A stretch of 64,000 nucleotides of DNA from Gemmatimonadota bacterium (lineage in GTDB: Bacteria; Gemmatimonadota; Gemmatimonadetes; Gemmatimonadales; GWC2-71-9), in NCBI GenBank assembly GCA_016720805.1, contig JADKJZ010000002.1, positions 124,001 through 188,000 of the forward strand, in the 5' to 3' direction. The notes below the pieces were generated by a model that did not search any database, was not told the origin of the DNA, and saw only the letters and a list, made by a program, of their open reading frames with translations. A program made the translations under genes and the position numbers. The first letter of the stretch is position 1. Every line of letters begins with the position of its first letter. Shown piece after piece: positions 46,537 to 54,952 of the stretch.

Positions 46537-47571
46537 CTGGCCACCCGCGTCCGGCCAGCCGATAGCCCGCCTCGGTTCGGCTCGGCCAGGGGCAGGCACG
46601 ACTCCGCCTGAGGCGTCATCGCAACGGTCATGGTGCTCCTGAGGAGGTGATGCCACAGAATGCTCAGGCCTGATCGCCTGTCGGACATATGGGAGAGCAT
46701 CTTCCATGCCTGGGGGGGGGGACGCGGTGTCGGGCGCGGCCGCGGCCTTCGGGCCCCCGGGGCGGCCGGGGGGACCTGTGCCGGGGGGGCGGGCGCTCGG
46801 GGGAGGGGGGGGGGGGGCGCGCGGGGGGCTGGTGGGGCTCGCTTTGAGGGGAGGCCATGCCGGCCGGGGGTCCTGGCCCCGCGCGCGGCCTGCGGCGGCG
46901 GTTGGGGACGGGGTGGGGACACGCACGGGGAGTCTTCAGACAGGGGCTTGCGTGTCGCGCCGGTGCGGACCGGGCCCGGCCGTACGCCGGGTCGACGGAC
47001 GGGGCGGGGGGGGGGTCGGCGCGATACGGCCTCACGGGGCTTCGCGGCGGCGCACCCGGAAGGCGGCCGGCCGGCGGCCGTGCGCCCCGCGGGGCGGCCG
47101 GCCTGGCTCGCCGGCGGTGACCAGGACCGCCCCCGAAAGGAACGACAGGTCGCGTGTCCGCCGCGCAAGGGTTGCCGCAGCTGCGAAGCAGGATCGGTCG
47201 GGGGGGTGGCCGGCCTGGCCATGAGCGGGGCCGCGTTGGCACGCCGCCATCGGGTGACAACTGGTGCAATTGGTGAGCTGGGCGACAGGCAGAGTCGCGG
47301 GTGTCGATGGGACCCACGGATGGCGTTGCCGAGGGGCGTCTGGTATGCACGGAGGGCCGGCTCCGCTGGGCGCCAGGCCGGGGCCCCGCCCAGCCCATGC
47401 GCCAACGCGTCATCGTCGCCCTCCGTCACGGGTCCGGCATCGGCCGGTGAATGGAAACAGTCACCGGCTGGCACGCCGGCCGGTCCGATACCCAACGCAG
47501 GAATTGCGCCGATCCTGCGGCCGGAATCACCCTCGGCGGCTCCCCGCCTGCCGGTACCCCGGGTGGTGCCC
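46537..47571. other. about 1 kb without a credible gene; strand-biased G runs and low complexity
   Basis: Between the GT4 gene and the VOC gene the plus strand has G runs of 10 (46712-46721) and 13 (46805-46817) and many shorter ones. The minus strand stays open for over 1 kb in one frame, but the product is proline/arginine-rich and matches nothing I recognise. Just before the GT4 start, a minus-strand ATG at 46631 with AGGAGC upstream could make 32 residues ending in the GTGA overlap. The stretch may be a degraded or misassembled gene of the glycan operon. Confidence 0.6.
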
Positions 47572-47976
47572 TCACCCCTCCTTGTTCTTGTCGTCCCAGG
47601 CCATCGGCTCCCAGAGCTCGACCTTGTTGCCATCCGGGTCCATGATCCACGCGAACTTGCCGTTTTCGTGCGACTCCGGGCCCTTGAGGATCTCGACGCC
47701 GCCGGCCCGGAGCTGGGACAGCATCTCGTCCATGTTGTCGATGCGATAGTTGATCATGAAGGCCGACGTGCTCGGGCTGAACCACTTCGTGTCCTTGGCC
47801 GCCGCATTCCAGACCGTCAGCCCGCCATCGCTCGCCTTGTCATCAGGCCAGCTGAGGATGGCACCGCCCCAATCCTCCAGCGACAGCCCCAGGTGCTGCT
47901 TGTACCACGCGCCGAGCGCGGCGTGGTCGCCCGTGCTCTTGAAGAAGACGCCGCCAATGCCGGTGATCCGTGCCAT
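47572..47976 (-). CDS. VOC family protein (glyoxalase-like)
   Basis: 134 residues from ATG 47976 with GGGGGAGCG upstream. Pattern GGVFFKSTGDHAALGAWYK, INYRIDNMDEMLSQLRAGG and the ending MDPDGNKVELWEP with a Glu metal ligand are typical of VOC proteins. Substrate unknown. The next gene upstream on the strand starts 797 bp away, so it appears to be a single gene. Confidence 0.88.
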   Translation of the reverse strand: MARITGIGGVFFKSTGDHAALGAWYKQHLGLSLEDWGGAILSWPDDKASDGGLTVWNAAAKDTKWFSPSTSAFMINYRIDNMDEMLSQLRAGGVEILKGPESHENGKFAWIMDPDGNKVELWEPMAWDDKNKEG

Positions 47977-48047
47977 CGCTCCCCCTGAGTGTGTCGTAGG
48001 CATCTGCGCGCCGTGGCGCAGCCAGAGAACATACCTCGCTCGCAGGC

Positions 48048-48773
48048 TCAGGGGTGGGCGGGCGTTCCATCGGACCAGTTCGCGACCCCGATCAGGAACA
48101 CCAGCATCGGAGGCAGTCCCTGCATTGGCGCTGTATCCGTCGACGAGAAGAACCAGTACGGGGCGGCCATGAATGGCGAGTCTGCCCCCGCAGCGCCCCA
48201 GTCCTCGGCCTCCACGCCCGCGGTGAAGAACATGACATGCGGCATGTTGTGGGTGCCCTCATCGGTGAGGTAGGCCGTGCGCGACATCATGTAGGACATG
48301 GCGCCGCTTTGGAGCGCCGGCACCTCACCATTGGTGACCGCTGCCTTGATCGCCGCCAGGATCTCCGCCTTGGGACGACCGGCCATCGCCAGCCGGCTGC
48401 GCAGGAGCACGATGGGGAGAATCGTCCGCGCCGCCTGGCGATTCATGCAGTCGGCGGCTCGTACCTTCGGGTTGTAGAACTCCGGCCAGTCGAACGCCGC
48501 CATCCAGCTGCGCGCCACCATGCACACAAAGCCGTTCGTCCCTTCGACCGCGGTCCGGTATCCTTGCGGCCCGAGGACCAGGATCGTCGCATTGCTCGAA
48601 ATCGAGGTGGGCGCCGCGCTGCGGGCGAGCTGAATCTCGGCGCGTTCCTCCATCTGGTACGCACCGATCGCCGCCATCTTCGGGTAGGTCTCCGCCTGCG
48701 CCGCGGCTGCTGCCACGGCACAGAGCATCGCGAGCGCGAGGATGCTCAGCGCGCGTGTCGGTGCGCCACTCAT
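48048..48773 (-). CDS. secreted protein of unknown function
   Basis: 241 residues from ATG 48773, which shares ATGA with the SRPBCC stop. A signal peptide (ALSILALAMLCAVAAAAAQA) is followed by a hydrophilic domain with two cysteines (FVCMVAR, RAADCMNR) that could pair. Conserved-looking stretches are YMMSRTAYLTDEGTHNMPHV and WFFSSTDTAPMQGLP. I do not recognise a family. It is co-translated with an SRPBCC protein and an ArsR-type regulator. Confidence 0.72.
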   Translation of the reverse strand: MSGAPTRALSILALAMLCAVAAAAAQAETYPKMAAIGAYQMEERAEIQLARSAAPTSISSNATILVLGPQGYRTAVEGTNGFVCMVARSWMAAFDWPEFYNPKVRAADCMNRQAARTILPIVLLRSRLAMAGRPKAEILAAIKAAVTNGEVPALQSGAMSYMMSRTAYLTDEGTHNMPHVMFFTAGVEAEDWGAAGADSPFMAAPYWFFSSTDTAPMQGLPPMLVFLIGVANWSDGTPAHP

Positions 48774-49597
48774 GATGCGGCGTCGTCCATGACTGCCGGC
48801 ATCGGGAAGCGCTCGTGCATCCACGCTTGCCACTGCGGGGTGGCACGTTCGACGTTGGCGATTGCCTGGTCACCGTACAAGCAGAAGGTCAGCGTCGCCA
48901 TGACGAAGTCACCGAATGCGATGGTGCCGAGCGCGGCAGTGCCGGGGCCGGGCGAGTCGAGCCGCACGAGGACACCGTAGGGGCTGTCGCTGACATGCTC
49001 GATGAGTCCGCCGAGCGGAGGGGCGCCAGCTGGTGCGGCCCACGAGGCGCCGACGCTCGCATCGTCCAAGCCGAGTGCTCCGGTCAGTGTGGCCCAGGCC
49101 TCCGCCGCCGTTCCCGGCACAGGCACCATGATTCGCATGATCGCCGAGGGCTGCCCGCGGAAGTGCGCGAGGTAGAGCCGCAGGATCCGGGCGATGCCGG
49201 GCCACCCTTCTTCGGCGCCGGTCAGCTGCGCGTCCCAGTCGTCGGTGCTGGCGAAGAGGCTCTGGACCACCCGCACCACGCAGACTCCACCCGCGCGTGC
49301 CTCGACGCTGAATTCGGTGGCGATCGGCGGCGAGCCCGGAGCCCACCCTGCACCCTCCCGCGCGAACAGCTTCGGCGGATTCCATGCCGTCACCACCGAG
49401 CGGGGATCCATCGCCGGACCGAAATCGAGGTTGAGCGCGACCGGCTTTCCGCCTTCCTCCTCGAACTGTGCCGGCACGAACCACGCAGAAATGCCCGGTC
49501 CGGTCGCGATCGCTTGCCAGACCTCGTCCGGCGTGCCGGGAACCTCGATCTCGACCTCGATGGAACGACGTCCAGAGGCTTCTCGTTTCACGCTCAT
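48770..49597 (-). CDS. SRPBCC/AHSA1 family protein, extended
   Basis: 275 residues from ATG 49597, which has AAGGAGCT upstream and overlaps the regulator stop by four bases. The first half is a standard AHSA1-type domain (IEVEIEVPGTPDEVWQAIATG, ISAWFVPAQFEEE). The second half looks like another, weaker copy (IMVPVPGTAAEAWATLTGAL), so this may be a tandem fold. Such proteins bind hydrophobic ligands. It is the middle gene of an ArsR-SRPBCC-secreted protein operon. Confidence 0.82.
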   Translation of the reverse strand: MSVKREASGRRSIEVEIEVPGTPDEVWQAIATGPGISAWFVPAQFEEEGGKPVALNLDFGPAMDPRSVVTAWNPPKLFAREGAGWAPGSPPIATEFSVEARAGGVCVVRVVQSLFASTDDWDAQLTGAEEGWPGIARILRLYLAHFRGQPSAIMRIMVPVPGTAAEAWATLTGALGLDDASVGASWAAPAGAPPLGGLIEHVSDSPYGVLVRLDSPGPGTAALGTIAFGDFVMATLTFCLYGDQAIANVERATPQWQAWMHERFPMPAVMDDAAS

Positions 49598-50196
49598 GTC
49601 AGCTCCTTGGGAGTGGATTGCTGCGGGATGGGGTGTGCCAGGACCATCAGGCGATGCGGCCGTCCGTCGGGGGCGGACGGATCGTGGTACTTCGCGCTGA
49701 GCGTCGCGATGGCGCCGGCGAGCTCCTTGCTGAACGCCGCGCGATCCGACGCGGACCGAAAGCAGATCTCGGTGTCGACACTCAGCGTCGCCAGACGCTT
49801 CCCCGCCTTCTCCGCACGGCGCACCAGGTCGGCCACTTCGCGGATGATCCTGGCACCCACGGCGATCAGGTAGCTCGCGGAGAGTCGATCGACTTCGCGC
49901 TTCGGATCGATGGCGACCGGCCCCATCGCCCCTGGGCTGACGACATACGACGCGGCGGTCGCGACCAGCAGCCGTTCCGTCAGCCCTCCCCACTTCCGCT
50001 CCTCGGCCAATCGCACCAATCCGTGCGCCTCGAGGGCGTGCAGGTGGTAGTTGACCTTCTGCCGGGCCAGACCAACCCGGGCGGCCAGCGTTGCCGCTGA
50101 CGCTGGGGTGGCCAGTTCAGAGAGGAGCCGGTTGCGGATCGGCTCGAGGGCCGAGGAGGCCGCGGCCGGGTCGTCGATGACGTGGATATCAAGCAT
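49594..50196 (-). CDS. ArsR-type winged-helix regulator, leaderless
   Basis: 200 residues. The N-terminal winged helix contains LAARVGLARQKVNYHLHALEAH (about 37-58); the C-terminal part is helical and unassigned, with a long helix around IREVADLVRRAEKAGKRL. There is no ribosome-binding site. A -35 TTGACA and -10 TATGCT put the transcription start on the ATG itself, and a palindrome covers the -35, so it probably represses itself and the two genes that follow. Confidence 0.88.
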   Translation of the reverse strand: MLDIHVIDDPAAASSALEPIRNRLLSELATPASAATLAARVGLARQKVNYHLHALEAHGLVRLAEERKWGGLTERLLVATAASYVVSPGAMGPVAIDPKREVDRLSASYLIAVGARIIREVADLVRRAEKAGKRLATLSVDTEICFRSASDRAAFSKELAGAIATLSAKYHDPSAPDGRPHRLMVLAHPIPQQSTPKELT

Positions 50197-50231
50197 GGAG
50201 AGAGCATACCTTTGACAAAATATATTGTCAA
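50197..50231 (-). promoter_or_regulatory. promoter and operator of the leaderless ArsR-type gene
   Basis: On the minus strand: TTGACA (50231-50226), 17-bp spacer, TATGCT (50208-50203), six bases, then ATG. The arms TTGACAA and TTGTCAA (50212-50231) form a palindrome over the -35 and spacer. The divergent SpoIIAA-like gene starts 52 bp away and could share control. Confidence 0.75.
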
Positions 50232-50282
50232 TGGTGACCCCAGGAAGTCTTGCCCTCGTCCCGGTTCGCTAGTTTTGAGAGA

Positions 50283-50657
50283 ATGGCCTATCGTGTCCTG
50301 CTTCAGATGCCCTACGTCCGGGTCTGGTTCTCCGGAACCCTCACCGGGGCCGACCTCCGCGAGGTTGCGGGCGAGTTGCGCGCCCACGAGCGTGAGCTCG
50401 GCCGAGTGCCGGATCGTCTGGTGGACATGTCCGCCATGGTGGCCACGGATACCACCTTCAACCTCGCCATCTTGGCCGCGCGGGTCCGCGGCGTGCAGCG
50501 CTTCCCCAATGCCTTCCGTTCCGCCCTCGTGGCCCCGACCGTCGCGGTCGCCGGCTTCGCGCGGATCTTCCGGATTCTGAATCGCAATCCCCAGATCGAG
50601 GTCCACGTGTTCGAGGACGTGGACGCCGCAGAGCGGTGGCTGAGCCAACCGTCTTGA
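50283..50657 (+). CDS. STAS/SpoIIAA-like protein
   Basis: 124 residues from ATG 50283 with a weak GAGAG upstream. Alternating strands and helices (VRVWFSGTLTGADLREVAGE, RLVDMSAM, FRSALVAPTVAVAGFARIF) fit the SpoIIAA-like/STAS fold of small regulators or lipid-binding proteins. The serine phosphorylated in anti-sigma antagonists cannot be placed with confidence. It is divergent from the ArsR-type gene across the palindrome. Confidence 0.65.
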   Translation: MAYRVLLQMPYVRVWFSGTLTGADLREVAGELRAHERELGRVPDRLVDMSAMVATDTTFNLAILAARVRGVQRFPNAFRSALVAPTVAVAGFARIFRILNRNPQIEVHVFEDVDAAERWLSQPS

Positions 50658-50719
50658 TGCGCCAACGCACCGCCACTTGATCCGCGTGAGCTCGTCGGCC
50701 AGCGGACGCTATGGGACTT

Positions 50720-50760
50720 AACACTTAGGTATTGACCGAAGTGTTGTCGGGTGCTAGACT
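50720..50760 (+). promoter_or_regulatory. promoter and operator of the ArsR-SRPBCC pair
   Basis: TTGACC (50732-50737), 17-bp spacer and TAGACT (50755-50760) form a sigma70-like promoter. Arms of 11 bp (50720-50730 and 50735-50745) match at ten positions around a four-base centre and overlap the -35, as expected for self-repression by the downstream ArsR protein. Confidence 0.75.
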
Positions 50761-50804
50761 GTCTCGCGCAGGTCAGCTCACCCGCCACTCGGATGGTGCC
50801 AGAC

Positions 50805-51146
50805 ATGGTCCAAACCGCAGCCACCGATGCCGTCTTCCACGCCCTCGCCAACCCGACCCGACGTAAAGTCCTTGAGCGCCTCTCCGCCGGACCCGCGACC
50901 GTCACCGACCTCGCAGCGCCGTTCGCCATGCAGCTCCCCTCGTTCGTCCAGCACCTCGCGGTGCTCGAGCAGAGCCGATTGGTGAAGTCGAGAAAGCAGG
51001 GGAGGGTCCGCACGTACGAGCTCGCGCCCGAACGGCTCAAGGTCGTCGACGATTGGCTGACCGCGCGGCGTCATGAGTGGGAGAAGCGACTCGACCGCTT
51101 CGACGCCCACGTCAAACACCTCAAGCAGAAGGAGTCCGCATCATGA
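50805..51146 (+). CDS. ArsR family transcriptional regulator
   Basis: 113 residues from ATG 50805; an ATG at 50793 would add four residues and is not excluded. DAVFHALANPTRRKVLERL and FVQHLAVLEQSRLVKSRKQGR are the classical ArsR helices and wing. No metal-binding cysteine motif is present, which fits the group that pairs with AHSA1 proteins rather than metal sensors. Its stop shares ATGA with the SRPBCC gene. Confidence 0.92.
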   Translation: MVQTAATDAVFHALANPTRRKVLERLSAGPATVTDLAAPFAMQLPSFVQHLAVLEQSRLVKSRKQGRVRTYELAPERLKVVDDWLTARRHEWEKRLDRFDAHVKHLKQKESAS

Positions 51147-51631
51147 GTCAGCACTTTGGCTTCAATCCGACACTCGACTTCGCAATCGAACGCACGATCG
51201 ACGCATCACCGCGCCTTGTCTGGGAGGCATTGACCAACCCGGCGCATCTCAAGGAGTGGTACATGCCGAGAGAGTGGGGCAGGGTGGCGCGGGCAGAGCT
51301 GGAGTTGCGCCCCGGCGGCATCATCCGCATCGACATTGTCGTGGGTGGCGGGCAGGAGGTGCCGAACGTCGGTTGCGTGCTCGAGGTCGTGCCATGGCAA
51401 CGTCTCGTCTGGACGTCGATGCTCTTCCCCGGCTATCGGCCGGCAGTCTTCGATGACATCCCGATCACCGCGATCATGAAGCTGGAGGCCGCGGGCACCG
51501 GAACGCGCTACGTCTTCACGGCGCTGCACCGGAGCGAAGCCGACCTGACTGCCAACAAGGAGTCGGGCTTCTACCAGGGAACCGAGATCGCCATCGACCA
51601 GTTCGTGGCGCACGCCCTGGCATTGAAGTAG
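51143..51631 (+). CDS. SRPBCC/AHSA1 family protein
   Basis: 162 residues. IERTIDASPRLVWEALTNPAHLKEW and the later VFTALHRSEADLTANKESGF are typical of Aha1-C-like START proteins. The tight ATGA coupling to the ArsR regulator is the standard ArsR-AHSA1 pair, where the SRPBCC protein may bind the compound that the regulator senses. Ends 16 bp from the convergent lipoprotein. Confidence 0.9.
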   Translation: MSQHFGFNPTLDFAIERTIDASPRLVWEALTNPAHLKEWYMPREWGRVARAELELRPGGIIRIDIVVGGGQEVPNVGCVLEVVPWQRLVWTSMLFPGYRPAVFDDIPITAIMKLEAAGTGTRYVFTALHRSEADLTANKESGFYQGTEIAIDQFVAHALALK

Positions 51632-51647
51632 TGCGCCCAGACATTCG

Positions 51648-54368
51648 CTACCGCAGGCGCGTGGCGGTGAACGGGAAACGGTACTCCTGCGGGGGATCTT
51701 GCAGCACCTCGTCCTCGGTGACCCACCAGATCCATATCGAAATCGTGCCCGTCATGGTGGTCCCAGTACGCGTGGCCGTGAAACGAGAGGCGCCAGAAGG
51801 CCCGGTCTGAACTCCGGCGTCCTTCACAGTGTAGACCATGGTCCCGAAATTCGACTGACCGGTCATCGTGCCGCTGTTCAAGTCGGTCGTGGACTGCGTC
51901 CAGAAATTCGTGCCCCACCCAGTGAAGAACGGCCCCAGGGCAAAAACCTCCGTCGGCACATGGCCGAGGGGGAAGTCGAACTCACCTGCGCGACGTGCGA
52001 CCCCTGGGAACGGGTCGGTCGGGTCCCACGGCGTCGTGAGGATCCGCAGTTCAAGCTCGCTTGTGGTGACGGTCTGCTGACTCACGGAGATCAGGCCCAT
52101 GCCGGGCGATGCCAGGAGACGCCGCAAAGCGGCATCGTCGGCGAAGTCGTCTGCCGGATCCAGTGGAAGGTAGTGGTTCGGATCGGTGATGGACGTCAGC
52201 CGCCAATGCGAGACGGCATTCGCCTGCACCTTGACAGTGTCCGCCGCAAGGCTGGCGCCGCTGGCTTCATCAAAGAGGGTGGCGATGACCGTGTAGTCCT
52301 TCACTTCCGGGTACGAATGTGTCGCCGTCGTGGTATTGCGACTCACCGTGGTGCTGCCGGCTCCCCAGTCCCATTCAATGAGATACCCGGTGGCCGGGGG
52401 TGAAGACACGGTTGCCGTGAAGGTGAGCGGAGCAAACGCCGCAGTGAAGTTCGAGATTTCGGGCGACACCGTGAACGGGGCCTTGGTGACGGTCAGGAGA
52501 TGTGCCGACATCTGCCGTAGCAGTCCACCAACCCGCGCGAAGGGCGACACCACCATCTCGGTCGGGACGCCATCGGGAATCGCGGCGAAGTTCGACAGCG
52601 AGGTCACCGGTAGATCGGTGCCGTTCGCGCGGCCGACCTCAGCGCCTGTCGTCGGCAAGTTGATCACCCAGCCGGTCGTTCCCCCACCGATGCTCGGCAC
52701 GCGAATGGTGGTCGAACTGTTCCGAACGACGATGGTGTTGTTGCTGATCGGAGTGAACGAGCCGCCGGGCGCGCTCTGGACTTCAACGGCCACCTCCGGG
52801 ATACCGGCCGAGGCACCCATCGCATCGTTCTTCTGGCGACGCGCAGTCGCCGCCGATTGCGCGAGGGACGCCAGGTCCGACAGGGTTGCGCTGATCTTGC
52901 TGAAGGTGGTGGTGAACGAGGAGACGGGGATCGCGGTACTTACCGTCACGAGGGCCTGGTCGGCGGTGACGTGGGTGGCAAGTGCCGCATATCCCGCTGC
53001 CACCGAGCGGCTCCAGATCACCGGGGCGTTCTCCGCCGGATTGAGCAGGGTGAGGTCGGCAGCCGTCCCGGCAATCGCCGTGGCGAACAGCGCCGGGGCT
53101 TGGCCAGTGCCAAAAAGTGCCACCGGCACCGGCTGACCCCCGATGGCGAGTGACGCCACAATGTTGTCGTGCAGCAATTCATCGCGCACCGTACTCGACA
53201 GTGTCGACAGTGCGGAGAAGATGGAACTGAATGTTCCGCTGCTGGTCTGGACTTCGGCCTGCGCAATCTTCGCCGCGGCGAGCGGTCCCTTGTCTGCATA
53301 GAATCCTGGCGTAGCCAGTGGCTTGACAACGTTGCCGAGCAGTACGGAAGCAGTCCCGGCCAGCGACTGCAACGCGGCCAGTCCGGCACTGAAGCCGTTG
53401 GGCGCCTGTGCCGATCCATGGTCCAATACGGGCCAGCGGCCGATCGACGGGGCGACCACTGGTCCGGCCGGCGCCACGGGGACGAGCATCGAGACGGGGA
53501 TCAGTTGACCCACGGAGAAGCCCCGGCTCGTGCTGAGCAGCCCCGGCTGTGCGCCAGGCCCACGGAGCAGATCGCCGCGGAGGTGGGTCGTGACGACGCG
53601 GATCGATGTCGAGGTGCGCGCCACCGTCGGCATGACCTCCATGACGCCGCGCGATGGGTCGCGCATCACCAGCACGACATCGGTGCCCGGAGCGCGCGTG
53701 ATCGGCACGTCGATGGTCATCAGCTGGGCACCGCGCGGCTGGTCGGTCGCAATCTCCAGCATCGGGCCGACGGCCTGGTAGCCGGTTGGCAGGGACGGCG
53801 GACTCTGGCCAGCGAGATTTCGCAGTCGAATGACGCCACTCGCGGCGAAGGTCCCCGCCGGCACGGTCACCTGAAGGCCCTGATAGGGTTCTCCTGCGGC
53901 CGTGATCTGGATGGTTCCCCCGCCCGTGCCGATGGTGCCCTCCACCCCCCCCGTGCCGGCCACACTCAGCGTGGCCTGAAATGTCACCGCCGCCAATGAG
54001 CCCACCTGGGCCGCCAGTCGCTGTGCGCCTGCCGGGCCAAGGGTCCACTGACCCAGACGAGCGACGCCGCTACCATCCGTGAGGGCGTTGGCTCCCGTGA
54101 TCGTACCGCCCCCGCTGGTCACCGAAAAGTGAACGGTGGCACCAGCCACTGGCGCCTGCGCGGCATCGCGGACGAGTACTGCAGGGGCGACGGGTACCGC
54201 CACCCCGGAGGCGGCTTGCTGCTGGTCGCCGGCCGTGATGGCGATCGACGCAGGGCTGCCAGCTGGTGGCGTGGTGCCGGTGCTGCCTCCCCCGCATGCG
54301 CCGAGCACCAGGAGCAGTAGCGTGGCAGCGCGGCGGGAGAGCGGGAAGGCACAGGTGGAATGGCACAT
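51648..54368 (-). CDS. large lipoprotein with Big-1-like, ZU5-like and PKD-like domains
   Basis: 906 residues from ATG 54368, preceded by GGAGA. Lipobox LLLLVLGACGG. Domains in order: a Big-1-like Ig fold (VLVRDAAQAPVAGATVHFSV to about 120), a ZU5-like region (GGGTIQITAAGEPYQGLQVT), a long alanine-rich helical centre, a PKD-like domain (YLIEWDWGAGSTTVSRN, HSYPEVKDYTVIATLFD) and a beta-rich C terminus. A surface or periplasmic role is inferred. Related to the lipoprotein at 21033-23426, but without the papain-like domain. Confidence 0.75.
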   Translation of the reverse strand: MCHSTCAFPLSRRAATLLLLVLGACGGGSTGTTPPAGSPASIAITAGDQQQAASGVAVPVAPAVLVRDAAQAPVAGATVHFSVTSGGGTITGANALTDGSGVARLGQWTLGPAGAQRLAAQVGSLAAVTFQATLSVAGTGGVEGTIGTGGGTIQITAAGEPYQGLQVTVPAGTFAASGVIRLRNLAGQSPPSLPTGYQAVGPMLEIATDQPRGAQLMTIDVPITRAPGTDVVLVMRDPSRGVMEVMPTVARTSTSIRVVTTHLRGDLLRGPGAQPGLLSTSRGFSVGQLIPVSMLVPVAPAGPVVAPSIGRWPVLDHGSAQAPNGFSAGLAALQSLAGTASVLLGNVVKPLATPGFYADKGPLAAAKIAQAEVQTSSGTFSSIFSALSTLSSTVRDELLHDNIVASLAIGGQPVPVALFGTGQAPALFATAIAGTAADLTLLNPAENAPVIWSRSVAAGYAALATHVTADQALVTVSTAIPVSSFTTTFSKISATLSDLASLAQSAATARRQKNDAMGASAGIPEVAVEVQSAPGGSFTPISNNTIVVRNSSTTIRVPSIGGGTTGWVINLPTTGAEVGRANGTDLPVTSLSNFAAIPDGVPTEMVVSPFARVGGLLRQMSAHLLTVTKAPFTVSPEISNFTAAFAPLTFTATVSSPPATGYLIEWDWGAGSTTVSRNTTTATHSYPEVKDYTVIATLFDEASGASLAADTVKVQANAVSHWRLTSITDPNHYLPLDPADDFADDAALRRLLASPGMGLISVSQQTVTTSELELRILTTPWDPTDPFPGVARRAGEFDFPLGHVPTEVFALGPFFTGWGTNFWTQSTTDLNSGTMTGQSNFGTMVYTVKDAGVQTGPSGASRFTATRTGTTMTGTISIWIWWVTEDEVLQDPPQEYRFPFTATRLR

Positions 54369-54478
54369 GGGGTCTCCGGAGATGGCGTACACTACCAGAG
54401 ACGCGCCGAAATGGCCGGCGGAGGCTCACTCATCGCAGTGAGTCGGCCCCGGCGGCCGCATCATGTGCGGGACCGCCG

Positions 54479-54952
54479 CTACTTCTTGGTCCGCAACGAC
54501 TGGATGGTTACCGGCCCAAGCCCGGTATGCACGAACGGGATCCGATTGCGGGCAATGGCCTGATCGACCAACGCCACGACGGCCGGACGCTTCAGGGTCG
54601 CCGCGCTCTCCACGGTGATCCACCGGGTCAGCTTGGCAGTGCCCTGCAGGAGCTTCTCCGGATCGGCCAATCCCTTGCCCGGATTGAAGTACACCCGGAC
54701 CTCGTCCTCGCTCGTGCGGATGCCGAGAATGCCCTCCATGCCGCGTCCGCTCGGCGAAAAGCTCAGGACGACACAGTCGGCATACTCGTAGACCAGTTCA
54801 TGGGCTGCCGGGAGGCGCGTTCGCAGCCAGCGGCGCACGGTGGCGGTGAGTCGTTCCTGCGTGGGGGCGATCGTGGCCAGCAAGCCACGCATGGTCGATT
54901 CCGCTGCGCGTCGCTCGGCCGCAGGCTGGCTGCTTGGCGCTGAGGGGCTCAT
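54479..54952 (-). CDS. DUF1801 domain protein (3)
   Basis: 157 residues from ATG 54952, overlapping the DHFR-like gene stop by four bases. YEYADCVVLSFSPSGRGMEG and VRVYFNPGKGLADPEKLLQG match YdhG-type DUF1801 proteins. It shares the family with the two genes at 3265-4042. A role with the co-translated reductase is possible but unproven. Confidence 0.82.
   Translation of the reverse strand: MSPSAPSSQPAAERRAAESTMRGLLATIAPTQERLTATVRRWLRTRLPAAHELVYEYADCVVLSFSPSGRGMEGILGIRTSEDEVRVYFNPGKGLADPEKLLQGTAKLTRWITVESAATLKRPAVVALVDQAIARNRIPFVHTGLGPVTIQSLRTKK

Noticed and set aside
46533..47633. A 366-codon minus-strand frame ending in the GT4 start overlap
   Set aside because: Proline/arginine-rich product through G-run sequence, overlapping the VOC gene end, no family; kept only as an abnormal region.
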